Below the pieces are notes generated by a model. The model was not told the DNA's origin. It ran no database searches and was given only the letters and a program-made list of their open reading frames with translations. A stretch of DNA of 11,466 nt. It comes from CAJXZP01 sp041563475. GTDB taxonomy: Bacteria; Bacteroidota; Bacteroidia; Flavobacteriales_G; Salibacteraceae. The stretch lies in assembly GCA_041563475.1 (NCBI GenBank), contig JBFFMY010000073.1, positions 1-11,466 of the forward strand, read 5' to 3'. Shown here one piece after another: positions 1-6,885 of the stretch. Position 1 is the first letter of the stretch, and every line of letters starts with the position of its first letter. A program made the translations under genes and the position numbers.

Positions 1-116
1 TCCGGTAATCCATTCACCGCCAAAAATGAAGGCTGGTATATGATATGTTGTGTTTGAGAGCAAGAAAATAATAGAAAGCTCACAATTACACTTAGGAAGA
101 ATACTTGTTTTTTCAT
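1..116 (-). CDS. Lipoprotein, N-terminal fragment (cut by window edge)
   Basis: Reading the minus strand from an ATG at 116 gives 38 codons, open to the window edge. The product starts MKKQVFFLSV, has a hydrophobic stretch, and reaches LLFSC at about residues 15-19. That is a type II signal peptide with a lipobox, with Cys19 as the predicted lipidated residue. The following residues (SQTQHIIYQP) fit the start of a mature exported lipoprotein. The rest of the protein is outside the window, so its function cannot be given. The gene is divergent from proS, with 261 bases between the two starts. Another ATG lies about 22 bases upstream but in a different frame, and it does not produce the lipobox. 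I saw no TAnnTTTG box upstream on this strand. Confidence 0.72.
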   Translation of the reverse strand, partial: MKKQVFFLSVIVSFLLFSCSQTQHIIYQPSFLAVNGLP

Positions 117-345
117 ATTCTGAAATTTGTTTATTCATTGCAAAAACCGTTCCAGTATTTGGATTGAATTACCCTTGGCTAAGTTACAGTTTCTTGTGTT
201 TAAAGTCAATAAGATTTTACGGAGTTATCTCGTTTGGTATTGGAAATTGAGATTTTCTAGAAATAAACGTAACCGAATTAAAAATTTGCTAAAAATTGTA
301 TGTAATCAGCATGTCAAATGCGTTTACTAACCCAATATGAATAGT

Positions 346-353
346 TACTTTTG
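346..353 (+). promoter_or_regulatory. Probable -7 box of proS promoter
   Basis: TACTTTTG matches the Bacteroidota -7 consensus TAnnTTTG exactly and lies 24 bases before the proS ATG, so transcription would start at about 360. I see no convincing TTG -33 element about 20 bases upstream, so the assignment rests on the -7 box and its position. Confidence 0.45.
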
Positions 354-377
354 ACTTCCTTAATTAACGAGAATATT

Positions 378-1856
378 ATGGCAAAAGATTTCACAAAAAG
401 ATCTGAAGATTATTCCAAATGGTACAATGAATTAGTTGTTAAAGCTGATTTGGCTGAGAATTCAGATGTTCGTGGAAGTATGGTGATTAAACCATACGGA
501 TATGCGATTTGGGAGAAAATGCAGCAGCAACTAGATAAGATGTTCAAAGCCACGGGACACGAAAACGCATATTTCCCATTATTTATTCCGAAATCGTATT
601 TGAGTAAAGAAGCAGCCCATATTGAAGGTTTTGCGAAAGAATGTGCGGTTGTAACTCATTATAGGCTTAAAGTGGCTGAGGATGGTAAGAGTGTCATTGT
701 AGATCCAAGCGCAAAACTTGAGGAAGAGTTAATTGTTCGTCCAACTTCTGAAACTATCATTTGGAACTCCTATAAAAAGTGGATTCAGAGTTATAGAGAT
801 TTACCCATTTTGATTAATCAGTGGGCGAATGTAGTTCGATGGGAAATGCGTACCCGTTTGTTTTTGCGTACAGCTGAATTCTTATGGCAAGAAGGGCATA
901 CTGCCCACGCTACTAAGCAAGAGGCGATTGAAGAGGCGGAAAAAATGTTAGAGGTATATGCTGAATTTGCAGAGGATTTCATGGCGATGCCAGTTGTGAA
1001 AGGGATTAAATCGGAAAGTGAACGATTCGCGGGTGCGCTAGAAACATATTGTATAGAAGCAATGATGCAAGATGGGAAGGCTTTACAAGCAGGAACATCA
1101 CATTTTTTAGGTCAAAATTTCGCAAAGGCATTTGAGGTGAAATTTGCGACCAAGGAAGGGAAACAAGAATATGTTTGGGCCACATCATGGGGTGTGTCTA
1201 CTCGATTAATGGGAGCTTTGGTTATGACGCACTCGGATGATAATGGATTGGTTTTACCACCGAAATTAGCACCTATTCATGTTGTGATCATACCTATTTA
1301 CAAAAATGATGAGCAATTGGAACAAATAAGTGAAGTTGCTTTGAAACTAAAAAATGAATTAGAGGAGAAGGGCTTGTCGGTCAAATTTGATAATAGAGAT
1401 ACGCAAAAACCAGGTTGGAAATTTGCTGAGTATGAGTTTAAAGGCGTTCCCGTTCGGTTAGCCATTGGTCCACGTGATGTTGAAAACGGAACGTTTGAAG
1501 TAGCAAGAAGAGACACTCTTTCTAAGCATGTGGTAAGTAAAGATGAGGTTGTGGAATATGTATCTGAATTAATGGGCAAAATTCAGGATAATTTATTTTT
1601 ACGCGCGAATAAATTCCGAATTGAAAATACCCATACTGCAGATACTTGGGAAGAATTTGAGAAAATTATTTCCAGTAGTGAAGGGGGGTTTGTTAACGCA
1701 CATTGGGATGGAACTGCGGAAACGGAGGATAAGATTAAAGAGTTAACCAAAGCTACAATTCGTTGTATCCCGTTAGATGCGGAAGAAGAGAATGGAAGTT
1801 GTATTTTAACCGGAAAACCATCGAGTAAACGGGTGTTATTCGCAAAAGCGTATTAA
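378..1856 (+). CDS. proS: Prolyl-tRNA synthetase (archaeal/eukaryal type)
   Basis: A class II aminoacyl-tRNA synthetase that charges tRNA-Pro with proline in the cytoplasm. The 492-residue product has the short form without the editing insertion of the E. coli type, plus the extra C-terminal domain of the archaeal/eukaryal type. Visible motifs are RPTSET at 121-126, the motif 2 region with RTAEFLWQEGHTAH at 164-177, GTSHFLGQNF at 239-248, and the motif 3 region GVSTRLMGAL at 272-281 followed by HSDDNGLVLPP. The anticodon-binding domain begins near residue 298 (APIHVVIIPI). The C-terminal domain ends in the conserved final tyrosine (RVLFAKAY). I chose the ATG at 378 because an upstream in-frame TTG at 351 lies inside the predicted -7 box, and because MAKDFTKRSEDYSKWYNELV is the usual family start. 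The stop overlaps the next gene by one base. Confidence 0.97.
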   Translation: MAKDFTKRSEDYSKWYNELVVKADLAENSDVRGSMVIKPYGYAIWEKMQQQLDKMFKATGHENAYFPLFIPKSYLSKEAAHIEGFAKECAVVTHYRLKVAEDGKSVIVDPSAKLEEELIVRPTSETIIWNSYKKWIQSYRDLPILINQWANVVRWEMRTRLFLRTAEFLWQEGHTAHATKQEAIEEAEKMLEVYAEFAEDFMAMPVVKGIKSESERFAGALETYCIEAMMQDGKALQAGTSHFLGQNFAKAFEVKFATKEGKQEYVWATSWGVSTRLMGALVMTHSDDNGLVLPPKLAPIHVVIIPIYKNDEQLEQISEVALKLKNELEEKGLSVKFDNRDTQKPGWKFAEYEFKGVPVRLAIGPRDVENGTFEVARRDTLSKHVVSKDEVVEYVSELMGKIQDNLFLRANKFRIENTHTADTWEEFEKIISSSEGGFVNAHWDGTAETEDKIKELTKATIRCIPLDAEEENGSCILTGKPSSKRVLFAKAY

Positions 1857-2536
1857 TGAGTTTAAGAAGCGAAATATTCGAAGACTTTAAGACTAAGTCG
1901 TGTGTAAAGCAAGAAGTCTTTGCGCAAACGCATGCTTGTTTCAGTTTGGTTAAGGAAGTTCTTGTTGGAATTGCGGATGAATATGAAAAGTATTTAAAAA
2001 CCATAGATAACAGAGTTTTAATAAGCTATCGTGATGAAGGTCCATATGGTGCTGTTTTAGGTTTCGGAGGCGATGTTTTGGTTTTTCAAATGCATACTAA
2101 CGTATTTTCCTTTGACGATTCAAATCCTATCCACAAGCATTCTTATGTCAAGGAGAAGGAATCTCGTGTTTTCTGTGGAGTGATTAATGTGTATAATTTC
2201 TTAGCGGACTCTTTTAAGTTTAATCGAGAAAACGATATGGGTTTTTTGGTTTCCAGAATTTTTGTAAACGAAGAAAGTCACTTGTTTGTTGAAGGAAAGC
2301 AGGAGTTAGGCTATAAGTTTAGTGATTTTGCAGAACAAGTCGTGTCTAAAGAACTTTTAACTGAGATAATAGGAACTTCTATAAAATACACATTGGAATT
2401 TGATTTATACACTCCCGATTTTACCAGTAGTCAAATAGTTACTGTTGCTCAAATGAAGGAATTATCGAAAGATCAAAAAACTTCTACCTCAAAAAGGTTG
2501 GGGTTTAAAATGAAGGGAAAAGCAAACATTAAGTAA
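1856..2536 (+). CDS. Conserved-looking protein of unknown function, coupled to proS
   Basis: I do not recognise a named domain in this 226-residue protein. Its ATG shares a base with the proS stop (TAATG at 1854-1858), so it is almost certainly cotranscribed and probably translationally coupled with proS. There is no signal peptide or membrane segment, so it should be cytoplasmic. The central part is ordered and rich in beta-prone residues: a GPYGAVLGFGGDVLVFQMHT run at about 62-81, then VFCGVINVYNF near 105-115. The last 30 or so residues are lysine-rich (KRLGFKMKGKANIK) and could be flexible or bind nucleic acid. A role linked to translation is inference from position only. The gene converges on the methyltransferase gene, with only two bases between the stop codons. 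Confidence 0.85.
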   Translation: MSLRSEIFEDFKTKSCVKQEVFAQTHACFSLVKEVLVGIADEYEKYLKTIDNRVLISYRDEGPYGAVLGFGGDVLVFQMHTNVFSFDDSNPIHKHSYVKEKESRVFCGVINVYNFLADSFKFNRENDMGFLVSRIFVNEESHLFVEGKQELGYKFSDFAEQVVSKELLTEIIGTSIKYTLEFDLYTPDFTSSQIVTVAQMKELSKDQKTSTSKRLGFKMKGKANIK

Positions 2537-2548
2537 AATTATTTTACT
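2532..2548. repeat. Palindrome across convergent stops
   Basis: AGTAAAA (2532-2538), TTA, TTTTACT (2542-2548) form a perfect inverted repeat that covers the stop codons of both converging genes (2534-2536 plus strand, 2539-2541 minus strand). It could form a small hairpin on either transcript. The stem is AT-rich and no separate T-run follows, so it would be a weak intrinsic terminator at best. Confidence 0.5.
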
Positions 2549-3213
2549 GCCTTTACGTAAAGTGATTGTAGCTCATCATTTCTTTCTGGGAAACCAGGGA
2601 ATTGAGAAAGTAGATCTTTTTCCGATATTTTTTCAATTTGGTCAAACCCAGCTTGATTTAATATCCACGATAAAAGTTCAAAATCAAATAAATTCTTATG
2701 TTCCCCTTCTTGGTGAAATAAATCATTCATCATGTGTTGCGTAGGATAATCTTCAAAATTCCATTCGGGCATTCGTTTTTTTCTATCGGCCACGAGGTCA
2801 GCACATTTATGCTCCATGTAAGAGCGACAAATTTTTTCTAAATCTGGAGTTGCTAACCAAACAGATCCATTTTTCTCAAGAATTCTGTATAACTCTTTCA
2901 ATAAAGGGATTAGTTCATCTTTGATATACAAGTGTTCGATGAGGTGTTGTGAAACAATGTTTTTGAAACTATTGTCTTTCCACGGAAGTGTTTTGTATGT
3001 TAAATCCAAATTAACGTCTGCTCCAGATAAATCTACGTTTATAAACCCATTTACTTTTCGAATACCTGCACCCAATTGTAAATTTGGTTGAGAAGCAGTT
3101 GACTTTCTTTTCTTTTGAAAAGCACGGGTTGCCAATCTTTTATATTCAAATGAAGCCGATTTAAAATTCTCAAACGATCGTTGAGAAAACTTAGATTTTA
3201 TGTATTCTTTCAT
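2539..3213 (-). CDS. Class I SAM-dependent methyltransferase
   Basis: A small methyltransferase of 224 residues with a Rossmann-type SAM-binding fold. The glycine-rich motif I is NLQLGAG at 44-50, followed by the acidic end of strand two, INVDL at 58-62. Then come SQHLIEHLY at 88-96 (post-motif helix typical of the Methyltransf_11 group), a helix LLKELYRILEKNGSVWLATP at about 104-123, and the motif PDLEKI. The first 40 residues are basic and helical, with no signal peptide. Proteins like this are often found with glycan genes and resemble the predicted methyltransferases of COG4627. The substrate cannot be read from the sequence. I chose the ATG at 3213 over an in-frame TTG at 3243, which only adds ten unconserved-looking residues. 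The gene is divergent from tRNA-Glu and convergent with the unknown gene after proS. Confidence 0.88.
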   Translation of the reverse strand: MKEYIKSKFSQRSFENFKSASFEYKRLATRAFQKKRKSTASQPNLQLGAGIRKVNGFINVDLSGADVNLDLTYKTLPWKDNSFKNIVSQHLIEHLYIKDELIPLLKELYRILEKNGSVWLATPDLEKICRSYMEHKCADLVADRKKRMPEWNFEDYPTQHMMNDLFHQEGEHKNLFDFELLSWILNQAGFDQIEKISEKDLLSQFPGFPERNDELQSLYVKAVK

Positions 3214-3334
3214 AGCAATGCAATTATAAATACGAATTGTCAATTGTGCTTATTTACAGGAGAAATTTGGTGAAAAATTGAGGAGTTTAAGGCGTGGAAA
3301 AAAAATAACGAAAAAAGTTCAATATTTTTTTTCA

Positions 3335-3368
3335 TTTGTTTGGTGGGTTAAAAAAAATATTACCTTTG
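3335..3368 (+). promoter_or_regulatory. Promoter of tRNA-Glu, Bacteroidota type
   Basis: A TAnnTTTG -7 box (TACCTTTG, 3361-3368) is preceded by TTTGTTTG at 3335-3342, giving a -33 TTG (3340-3342) with an 18-base spacer. The layout fits the Bacteroidota primary sigma factor. The distance from the -7 box to the tRNA (26 bases) leaves a short 5' leader to be processed. An A-rich tract lies between the two elements. Confidence 0.75.
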
Positions 3369-3394
3369 TCGCCCCTTTAGAGGGATATGTTTTA

Positions 3395-3466
3395 GGTCCG
3401 TTCGTCTAGGGGTTAGGACGCCAGGTTTTCATCCTGGTAACAGGGGTTCGATTCCCCTACGGACTA
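3395..3466 (+). tRNA. tRNA-Glu (anticodon UUC)
   Basis: The cloverleaf can be folded by eye. The acceptor stem is GGTCCGT (3395-3401) with ACGGACT (3459-3465), including one G-T pair at the first position. The anticodon stem is CCAGG (3421-3425) with CCTGG (3433-3437), around the loop TTTTCAT with anticodon TTC at 3428-3430. The T arm is AGGGG-TTCGATT-CCCCT at 3442-3458. The D arm carries the TCGTCTAGGGG-TTAGGAC pattern typical of bacterial tRNA-Glu. The discriminator base is A3466. The genome does not encode a full CCA tail here, so CCA must be added after transcription. The gene stands alone, with its own promoter and a hairpin just downstream. Confidence 0.97.
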
Positions 3467-3475
3467 CATAAATTG

Positions 3476-3507
3476 AGAAAACCTCATTTTTGAGGTTTTC
3501 TACTTTT
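3476..3507 (+). terminator. Intrinsic terminator after tRNA-Glu
   Basis: AGAAAACCTCA (3476-3486) and TGAGGTTTTCT (3491-3501) form a perfect 11-bp stem around a TTTT loop, followed by ACTTTT. It sits 9 bases after the tRNA and before the rpsT promoter, so it should separate the two transcripts. Confidence 0.75.
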
Positions 3508-3537
3508 ACCGGATGCGAAAGGTGAGTATTTATTGCT

Positions 3538-3545
3538 TACATTTG
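3538..3545 (+). promoter_or_regulatory. Probable -7 box of rpsT promoter
   Basis: TACATTTG matches TAnnTTTG exactly. It lies after the tRNA terminator and 38 bases before the rpsT ATG, leaving a leader of about 30 bases. No clear TTG -33 element is seen at the usual distance. Confidence 0.5.
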
Positions 3546-3583
3546 CAATCCAAAAATTGAATAGAACTTTATAATTATAGATA

Positions 3584-3838
3584 ATGGCAAATCATAAGTC
3601 ATCTTTAAAAAGAATCAGACAAACAGCAGTAAAAACGGCTCGTAATAAATATTACCACAAAACAACACGTAATGCGGTAAAAGCATTAAGAGCAGGTACC
3701 GATAAAAAAGAAGCTTCAGAAAACCTTCCTAAGGTAATTGCAATGCTTGATAAATTGGTTAAGAGAAACATTATCCATAAAAACAAAGCATCTAACTTAA
3801 AATCTTCTTTAACTATTTTGGTAAACAATTTAGCTTAA
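3584..3838 (+). CDS. rpsT: 30S ribosomal protein S20
   Basis: Ribosomal protein S20, 84 residues, which binds 16S rRNA in the body of the small subunit and helps early assembly. The sequence begins MANHKSSLKRIRQTAVKTAR, the normal start of the family. It is highly basic and almost wholly helical, as expected of the three-helix S20 fold. The segment LDKLVKRNIIHKNKASNLKS near residues 55-74 is the conserved C-terminal helix region. Length and start agree with the family. The gene stands alone between the tRNA-Glu terminator and its own strong terminator, so it is probably a single-gene transcript. Confidence 0.97.
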   Translation: MANHKSSLKRIRQTAVKTARNKYYHKTTRNAVKALRAGTDKKEASENLPKVIAMLDKLVKRNIIHKNKASNLKSSLTILVNNLA

Positions 3839-3860
3839 AAAATATTTTCATACGGTATTG

Positions 3861-3893
3861 AAAACCTTGGTTTAAACACCAAGGTTTTTTTTT
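3861..3893 (+). terminator. Strong intrinsic terminator of rpsT
   Basis: AAAACCTTGGT (3861-3871) pairs with ACCAAGGTTTT (3878-3888) around a TTAAAC loop. A run of nine T residues covers 3885-3893. It lies 22 bases after the rpsT stop. The A-tract on the left arm means it could also act on the other strand. Confidence 0.9.
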
Positions 3894-3918
3894 GCTTTGT
3901 TTTTTATACCTTAGCTAT

Positions 3919-4620
3919 GTGAAAGTGTATAACCCTAAATTGAGCATCAAGGCTTGGGCTGAAGATGATCGCCCGAGAGAAAAGTTGATCCTAAAGGGAA
4001 GAAGTAACCTTACCGAGGCAGAATTAATTGCTATTTTAATTGGGTCGGGAAGTAGAAATCAATCGGCAGTAGAACTCGCCAAAGTAATACTTAGTAATTC
4101 GGGCAATAACCTAAATGAAGTCGCAAAAAAATCGGTTAAGGACTTAATGAAGTTTAAAGGAATAGGCGAGGCGAAGGCCATATCTATTATCTCGGCATTG
4201 GAGCTCGGGAGACGAAGAAGTACCGAGGAAATTCTTAAAAAGGATAAAATCACCATGAGCAGGGATGCGTATTCTATTTTATATCCATTAATGGCTGACA
4301 AAATGGTTGAAGAATTTTGGATTTTACTTTTAAATCAAAATAATAGAGTTCTCTCCAAACATTTAATCAGCTCAGGAGGTGTAAGTGGTACTGTGGCTGA
4401 TATTCGCGTGATTTTGAAAATGGCAATTGAGGAGCTAGCCTCTGGTATCATTTTAAGTCATAATCATCCTTCTGGTGCCGTGCAACCAAGTCAAGCGGAT
4501 AAGCAACTTACTCACAGAATAATAGAGGCTGGGAAATTGATGCAAATAAAAGTCCTAGATCACATAATAGTATCTGATGAAGATTACTTTAGTTTTGCGG
4601 ATGAAGACATTCTAAAATAG
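3919..4620 (+). CDS. radC: RadC family JAB/MPN domain protein
   Basis: A RadC-family (UPF0758) protein. With the GTG start at 3919 it is 233 residues. The N-terminal part has the conserved IKAWAEDDRPREKL at 10-23 and a helix-hairpin-helix region near 76-95 (FKGIGEAKA). The C-terminal JAB/MPN domain has the metal-binding signature HNHPSG at 181-186, then S191 and D194, with the expected glutamate in VEEFW near 130-132. The true cellular role of the family is unsettled; the old link to DNA repair is weak. No in-frame ATG lies before the conserved N-terminus. An in-frame TTG at 3892 is inside the rpsT terminator, so GTG 3919 or GTG 3925 must serve. A frame-shifted ATGTGA start-stop overlaps the GTG. 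TACCTTAG at 3907-3914 is a near match to a -7 box. The TTG-started CE4-like gene follows after 8 bases. Confidence 0.92.
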   Translation: MKVYNPKLSIKAWAEDDRPREKLILKGRSNLTEAELIAILIGSGSRNQSAVELAKVILSNSGNNLNEVAKKSVKDLMKFKGIGEAKAISIISALELGRRRSTEEILKKDKITMSRDAYSILYPLMADKMVEEFWILLLNQNNRVLSKHLISSGGVSGTVADIRVILKMAIEELASGIILSHNHPSGAVQPSQADKQLTHRIIEAGKLMQIKVLDHIIVSDEDYFSFADEDILK

Positions 4621-4628
4621 AATCAAAG

Positions 4629-5930
4629 TTGAAGATTTATATCTATAGTGAAGCGGTTTCTCCAAGATTGACTTACATAGCAAAATTGTTATTTGATGAT
4701 CTATTAGGCATTCCATCTGAGATTATTTCTAATCTGGAATCGGTTTACGAAAAAGAATTTGTGATAAATTACTCTAATCAACAGGGTGTTGGATTGCAAA
4801 TAGAACCTTCCAAATTATTATTTGAAAAGCGTATTCTTAACGAAAATCCGAAGGTTGGGCAACTGGAAGGATTTCCAACCCTATTTGCAAGTGATAAGAA
4901 TAGTTTTCAATTTGACGTGTTTAGCGCTGCTTTCTACTTGGTAAGTCGATACGAGGAATATTTACCGCATAGAACAGATAAGCATAATAGGTTTGATCCG
5001 GAGCAAAGCATTGCTTTTCTAAATGATTTTCTCGATAAGCCTGTAGTGAACATTTGGGCTGAATATTTGGGTAAAAGACTTAAAGAAGTGTACCCACGTA
5101 TAGAATTTCAAAGCAAGAAGTTCTCGTTCATAAATACCATTGATGTAGATTACGCTTATGCGTATTTGGAAAAGGGCATAATTCGTACTATTGGAGCCTT
5201 AACGAGAGATTTTGTTACCGGAAACTTCCAAGAATTTAAAAGTCGTTTTCAAACCTATTTTGGATCTAAAGAAGACCCTTTTAACACCTTTGAGCATATT
5301 TTAACTTTCCATAAAAGGTTAAAATTAAATTCTATTTTCTTTTTTCATGTGGGTGATTATGATGAAAATGACAAAAGCATTTCAATTTCAAGTCCCAAAA
5401 TGCAGTCACTTATTAAAGGTGTGAAAGATTATGCAGAGGTTGGATTACATCCAAGTTATGCATCAAGTACGAATCATCAAAAACTAGGAATTGAATTAAG
5501 ACGGTTATCTAAGGTTGTTCATCAACCAATTACAAAAAGCCGGAATCATTTCATTAAATTTAAGTTGCCACAAACATATAGAGAGCTAATTGAGTTAGAT
5601 ATAAAAGAAGATTACTCTATGGGCTATGCCTCCAAAATGGGATTTAGGGCAGGTATTTGTTCTCCGTTTTATTTTTACGATTTAGATTATGATGCACCAA
5701 CTAATTTGAAAGTATTTCCTTTTTATTTGATGGAAGCTACAATCAAGTATTACTTTGAAGAAGGACCTGAAAAAGCCATGAGATATTTTGAAACTTACAT
5801 CGATTTGGTAAAAAAACACAATGGAACTTTTGTGAGTTTATGGCATAATGATTCTCTTTCTGAATGGGGGCAATGGGAAGGTTGGTCAACCATATATGAG
5901 CAAATGCTTGACTATGTTTTGAAGAAGTAA
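4629..5930 (+). CDS. CE4/NodB-like polysaccharide deacetylase family protein
   Basis: The 433-residue product resembles the Bacteroidota proteins made of an extra N-terminal domain (about 1-160) and a divergent CE4/NodB barrel. The barrel starts with the strand FINTIDVDYAYAY at 167-179, where TIDVD replaces the usual TFDDG metal site. Further motifs are GLHPSY at 272-277, SRNHF at 304-308, MGFRAGICSPF at 337-347 and LWHND at 404-408. CE4 enzymes remove acetyl groups from glycans; substrate and activity here are unproven because the metal-binding pattern is unusual. No signal peptide is seen. The start is TTG at 4629: the frame has a TGA at 4602-4604 and no ATG or GTG between, and MKIYIYSEAVSPRL fits the family start. 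It follows radC by 8 bases and converges on the glycan cluster, which suggests a glycan-related role. Confidence 0.87.
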   Translation: MKIYIYSEAVSPRLTYIAKLLFDDLLGIPSEIISNLESVYEKEFVINYSNQQGVGLQIEPSKLLFEKRILNENPKVGQLEGFPTLFASDKNSFQFDVFSAAFYLVSRYEEYLPHRTDKHNRFDPEQSIAFLNDFLDKPVVNIWAEYLGKRLKEVYPRIEFQSKKFSFINTIDVDYAYAYLEKGIIRTIGALTRDFVTGNFQEFKSRFQTYFGSKEDPFNTFEHILTFHKRLKLNSIFFFHVGDYDENDKSISISSPKMQSLIKGVKDYAEVGLHPSYASSTNHQKLGIELRRLSKVVHQPITKSRNHFIKFKLPQTYRELIELDIKEDYSMGYASKMGFRAGICSPFYFYDLDYDAPTNLKVFPFYLMEATIKYYFEEGPEKAMRYFETYIDLVKKHNGTFVSLWHNDSLSEWGQWEGWSTIYEQMLDYVLKK

Positions 5931-5943
5931 ATCCGATTTACTT
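5925..5943. repeat. Palindrome across convergent stops
   Basis: AAGTAAAT (5925-5932) and ATTTACTT (5936-5943) form a perfect 8-bp inverted repeat around CCG. It contains both stop codons of the converging CE4-like and GNAT genes, which pair with each other in the stem. A short bidirectional hairpin is possible. No T-run follows beyond the stem. Confidence 0.5.
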
Positions 5944-6885
5944 GTGATTGAAATGTGTAAAGTGTTTTAACCACTTGTTATTCACTTTTGATATGCGCAT
6001 GTAAGGAGTTAAATCGCCTTTAAAATTCCCAAAGAAACGTTCGATGTTTTTATTCATACTTCCTCCGAAATTAAAAGCCAAATTTCTTGATTTCGCCTCT
6101 GAGATAGCCTCAAACATTAATAAACTCATGACTCCAGAATCTCTAAAACCCTCATTTACTGCGCCAAAAATGTAGTGAACAAAGCTTTTATCCAGCACAA
6201 GGTAATAGGCCGCGATTACCTCATTATTAGAATTCACGGCTTCTAAAATAATTCGATTTGAAGGTTGTAAAGCAGAGTCGATTCTTTGAATATCAGACAA
6301 ATTAAAAGAAACCTCTAATTGTTTACGGTGATAATCTTGTTGATATAAATCGTATACTTTGCTTGGAGATTCTCCAATTCGTAATTTAAAGTGCTCTTTT
6401 GATTTGGTTATTGCTTTTTTCGCTGCTGGTTTAAAATCTGCGTAGATTTCATCTAGTGACTTACGTGTTTCTAGAGTGTATGTATAACGCGTGGTTTGAT
6501 CGTATCCCTTCCAGTAAAATGGCAACCAGTAATCAAATTCAAAATCTGTATGGGTAATGAATCGATCTGATTTCGGAATTTTATCTACAATACTAGAAAT
6601 AACTTTTCTTTTAAAGGAAAGCTTATTTTCTGCTTTTAAATCGTTTGGATAAATAATTATTGGTCCCAAATAAAAGGTGAGTAAGGGAAGCGTTATTTGT
6701 TTCAGCCCAAATTTTGAAGATGTTACATAAGGCATTGCGCCAGAAATTTGATTTCCCTGGTAGATTAAAATAACATCCCAATTTTCATTACCTACAATAG
6801 CATCCAGCCAAAGTGGTGTTTGAAAAATCAAAGGGCGATTAGATTCCTCGCAAAATTTTCGATATGCAGATTTTGAGTTTAACAA
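5938..6885 (-). CDS. FemAB-like GNAT acyltransferase
   Basis: This 315-residue protein belongs to the FemAB-like branch of the GNAT superfamily (Acetyltransf_6 type), with two GNAT-like halves. Early residues PLIFQTPLWLDAIVGNENWD (18-37) fit the family's N-terminal pattern. The second half has EVIAAYYLVLDKSFVHYIFG (222-241) and the hallmark FNFGGSMNKNIERFFGNFKG (271-290). The family transfers acyl or aminoacyl groups, often to cell-surface or peptidoglycan precursors; the substrate here is unknown. The start must be TTG at 6885: an in-frame TAA lies at 6891-6889, and the next ATG is residue 51, inside the conserved region. The start overlaps the acyltransferase stop by 7 bases, so it is the last gene of the leftward cluster. 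Confidence 0.87.
   Translation of the reverse strand: MLNSKSAYRKFCEESNRPLIFQTPLWLDAIVGNENWDVILIYQGNQISGAMPYVTSSKFGLKQITLPLLTFYLGPIIIYPNDLKAENKLSFKRKVISSIVDKIPKSDRFITHTDFEFDYWLPFYWKGYDQTTRYTYTLETRKSLDEIYADFKPAAKKAITKSKEHFKLRIGESPSKVYDLYQQDYHRKQLEVSFNLSDIQRIDSALQPSNRIILEAVNSNNEVIAAYYLVLDKSFVHYIFGAVNEGFRDSGVMSLLMFEAISEAKSRNLAFNFGGSMNKNIERFFGNFKGDLTPYMRISKVNNKWLKHFTHFNHK

Noticed and set aside
254..263. TTTCTAGAAA palindrome upstream of proS
   Set aside because: A single 10-bp AT-rich palindrome, not placed at a promoter element and not repeated; probably chance.
50..330. Two overlapping plus-strand ORFs of 66 and 67 residues upstream of proS
   Set aside because: They overlap in different frames, show no domain-like pattern, and the first runs opposite to the lipoprotein start. 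Treated as chance ORFs in a divergent intergenic region.
351..377. TTG start for proS at 351
   Set aside because: It lies in the predicted -7 box and adds nine residues not seen in the family.
2551..2562. CTTTACGTAAAG palindrome
   Set aside because: It lies in the last codons of the methyltransferase gene (Leu-Tyr-Val-Lys) and is explained by coding sequence.
3214..3243. TTG start for the methyltransferase at 3243
   Set aside because: The ATG at 3213 is a better start, and the added residues look like untranslated AT-rich sequence.
3395..3466. tRNA-Glu as an integration site for a mobile element
   Set aside because: No integrase gene, no repeated tRNA 3' end and no phage-like genes were seen nearby.
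3892..3918. TTG start for radC at 3892
   Set aside because: It falls within the T-run of the rpsT terminator, and the added residues are hydrophobic and unlike the family N-terminus.
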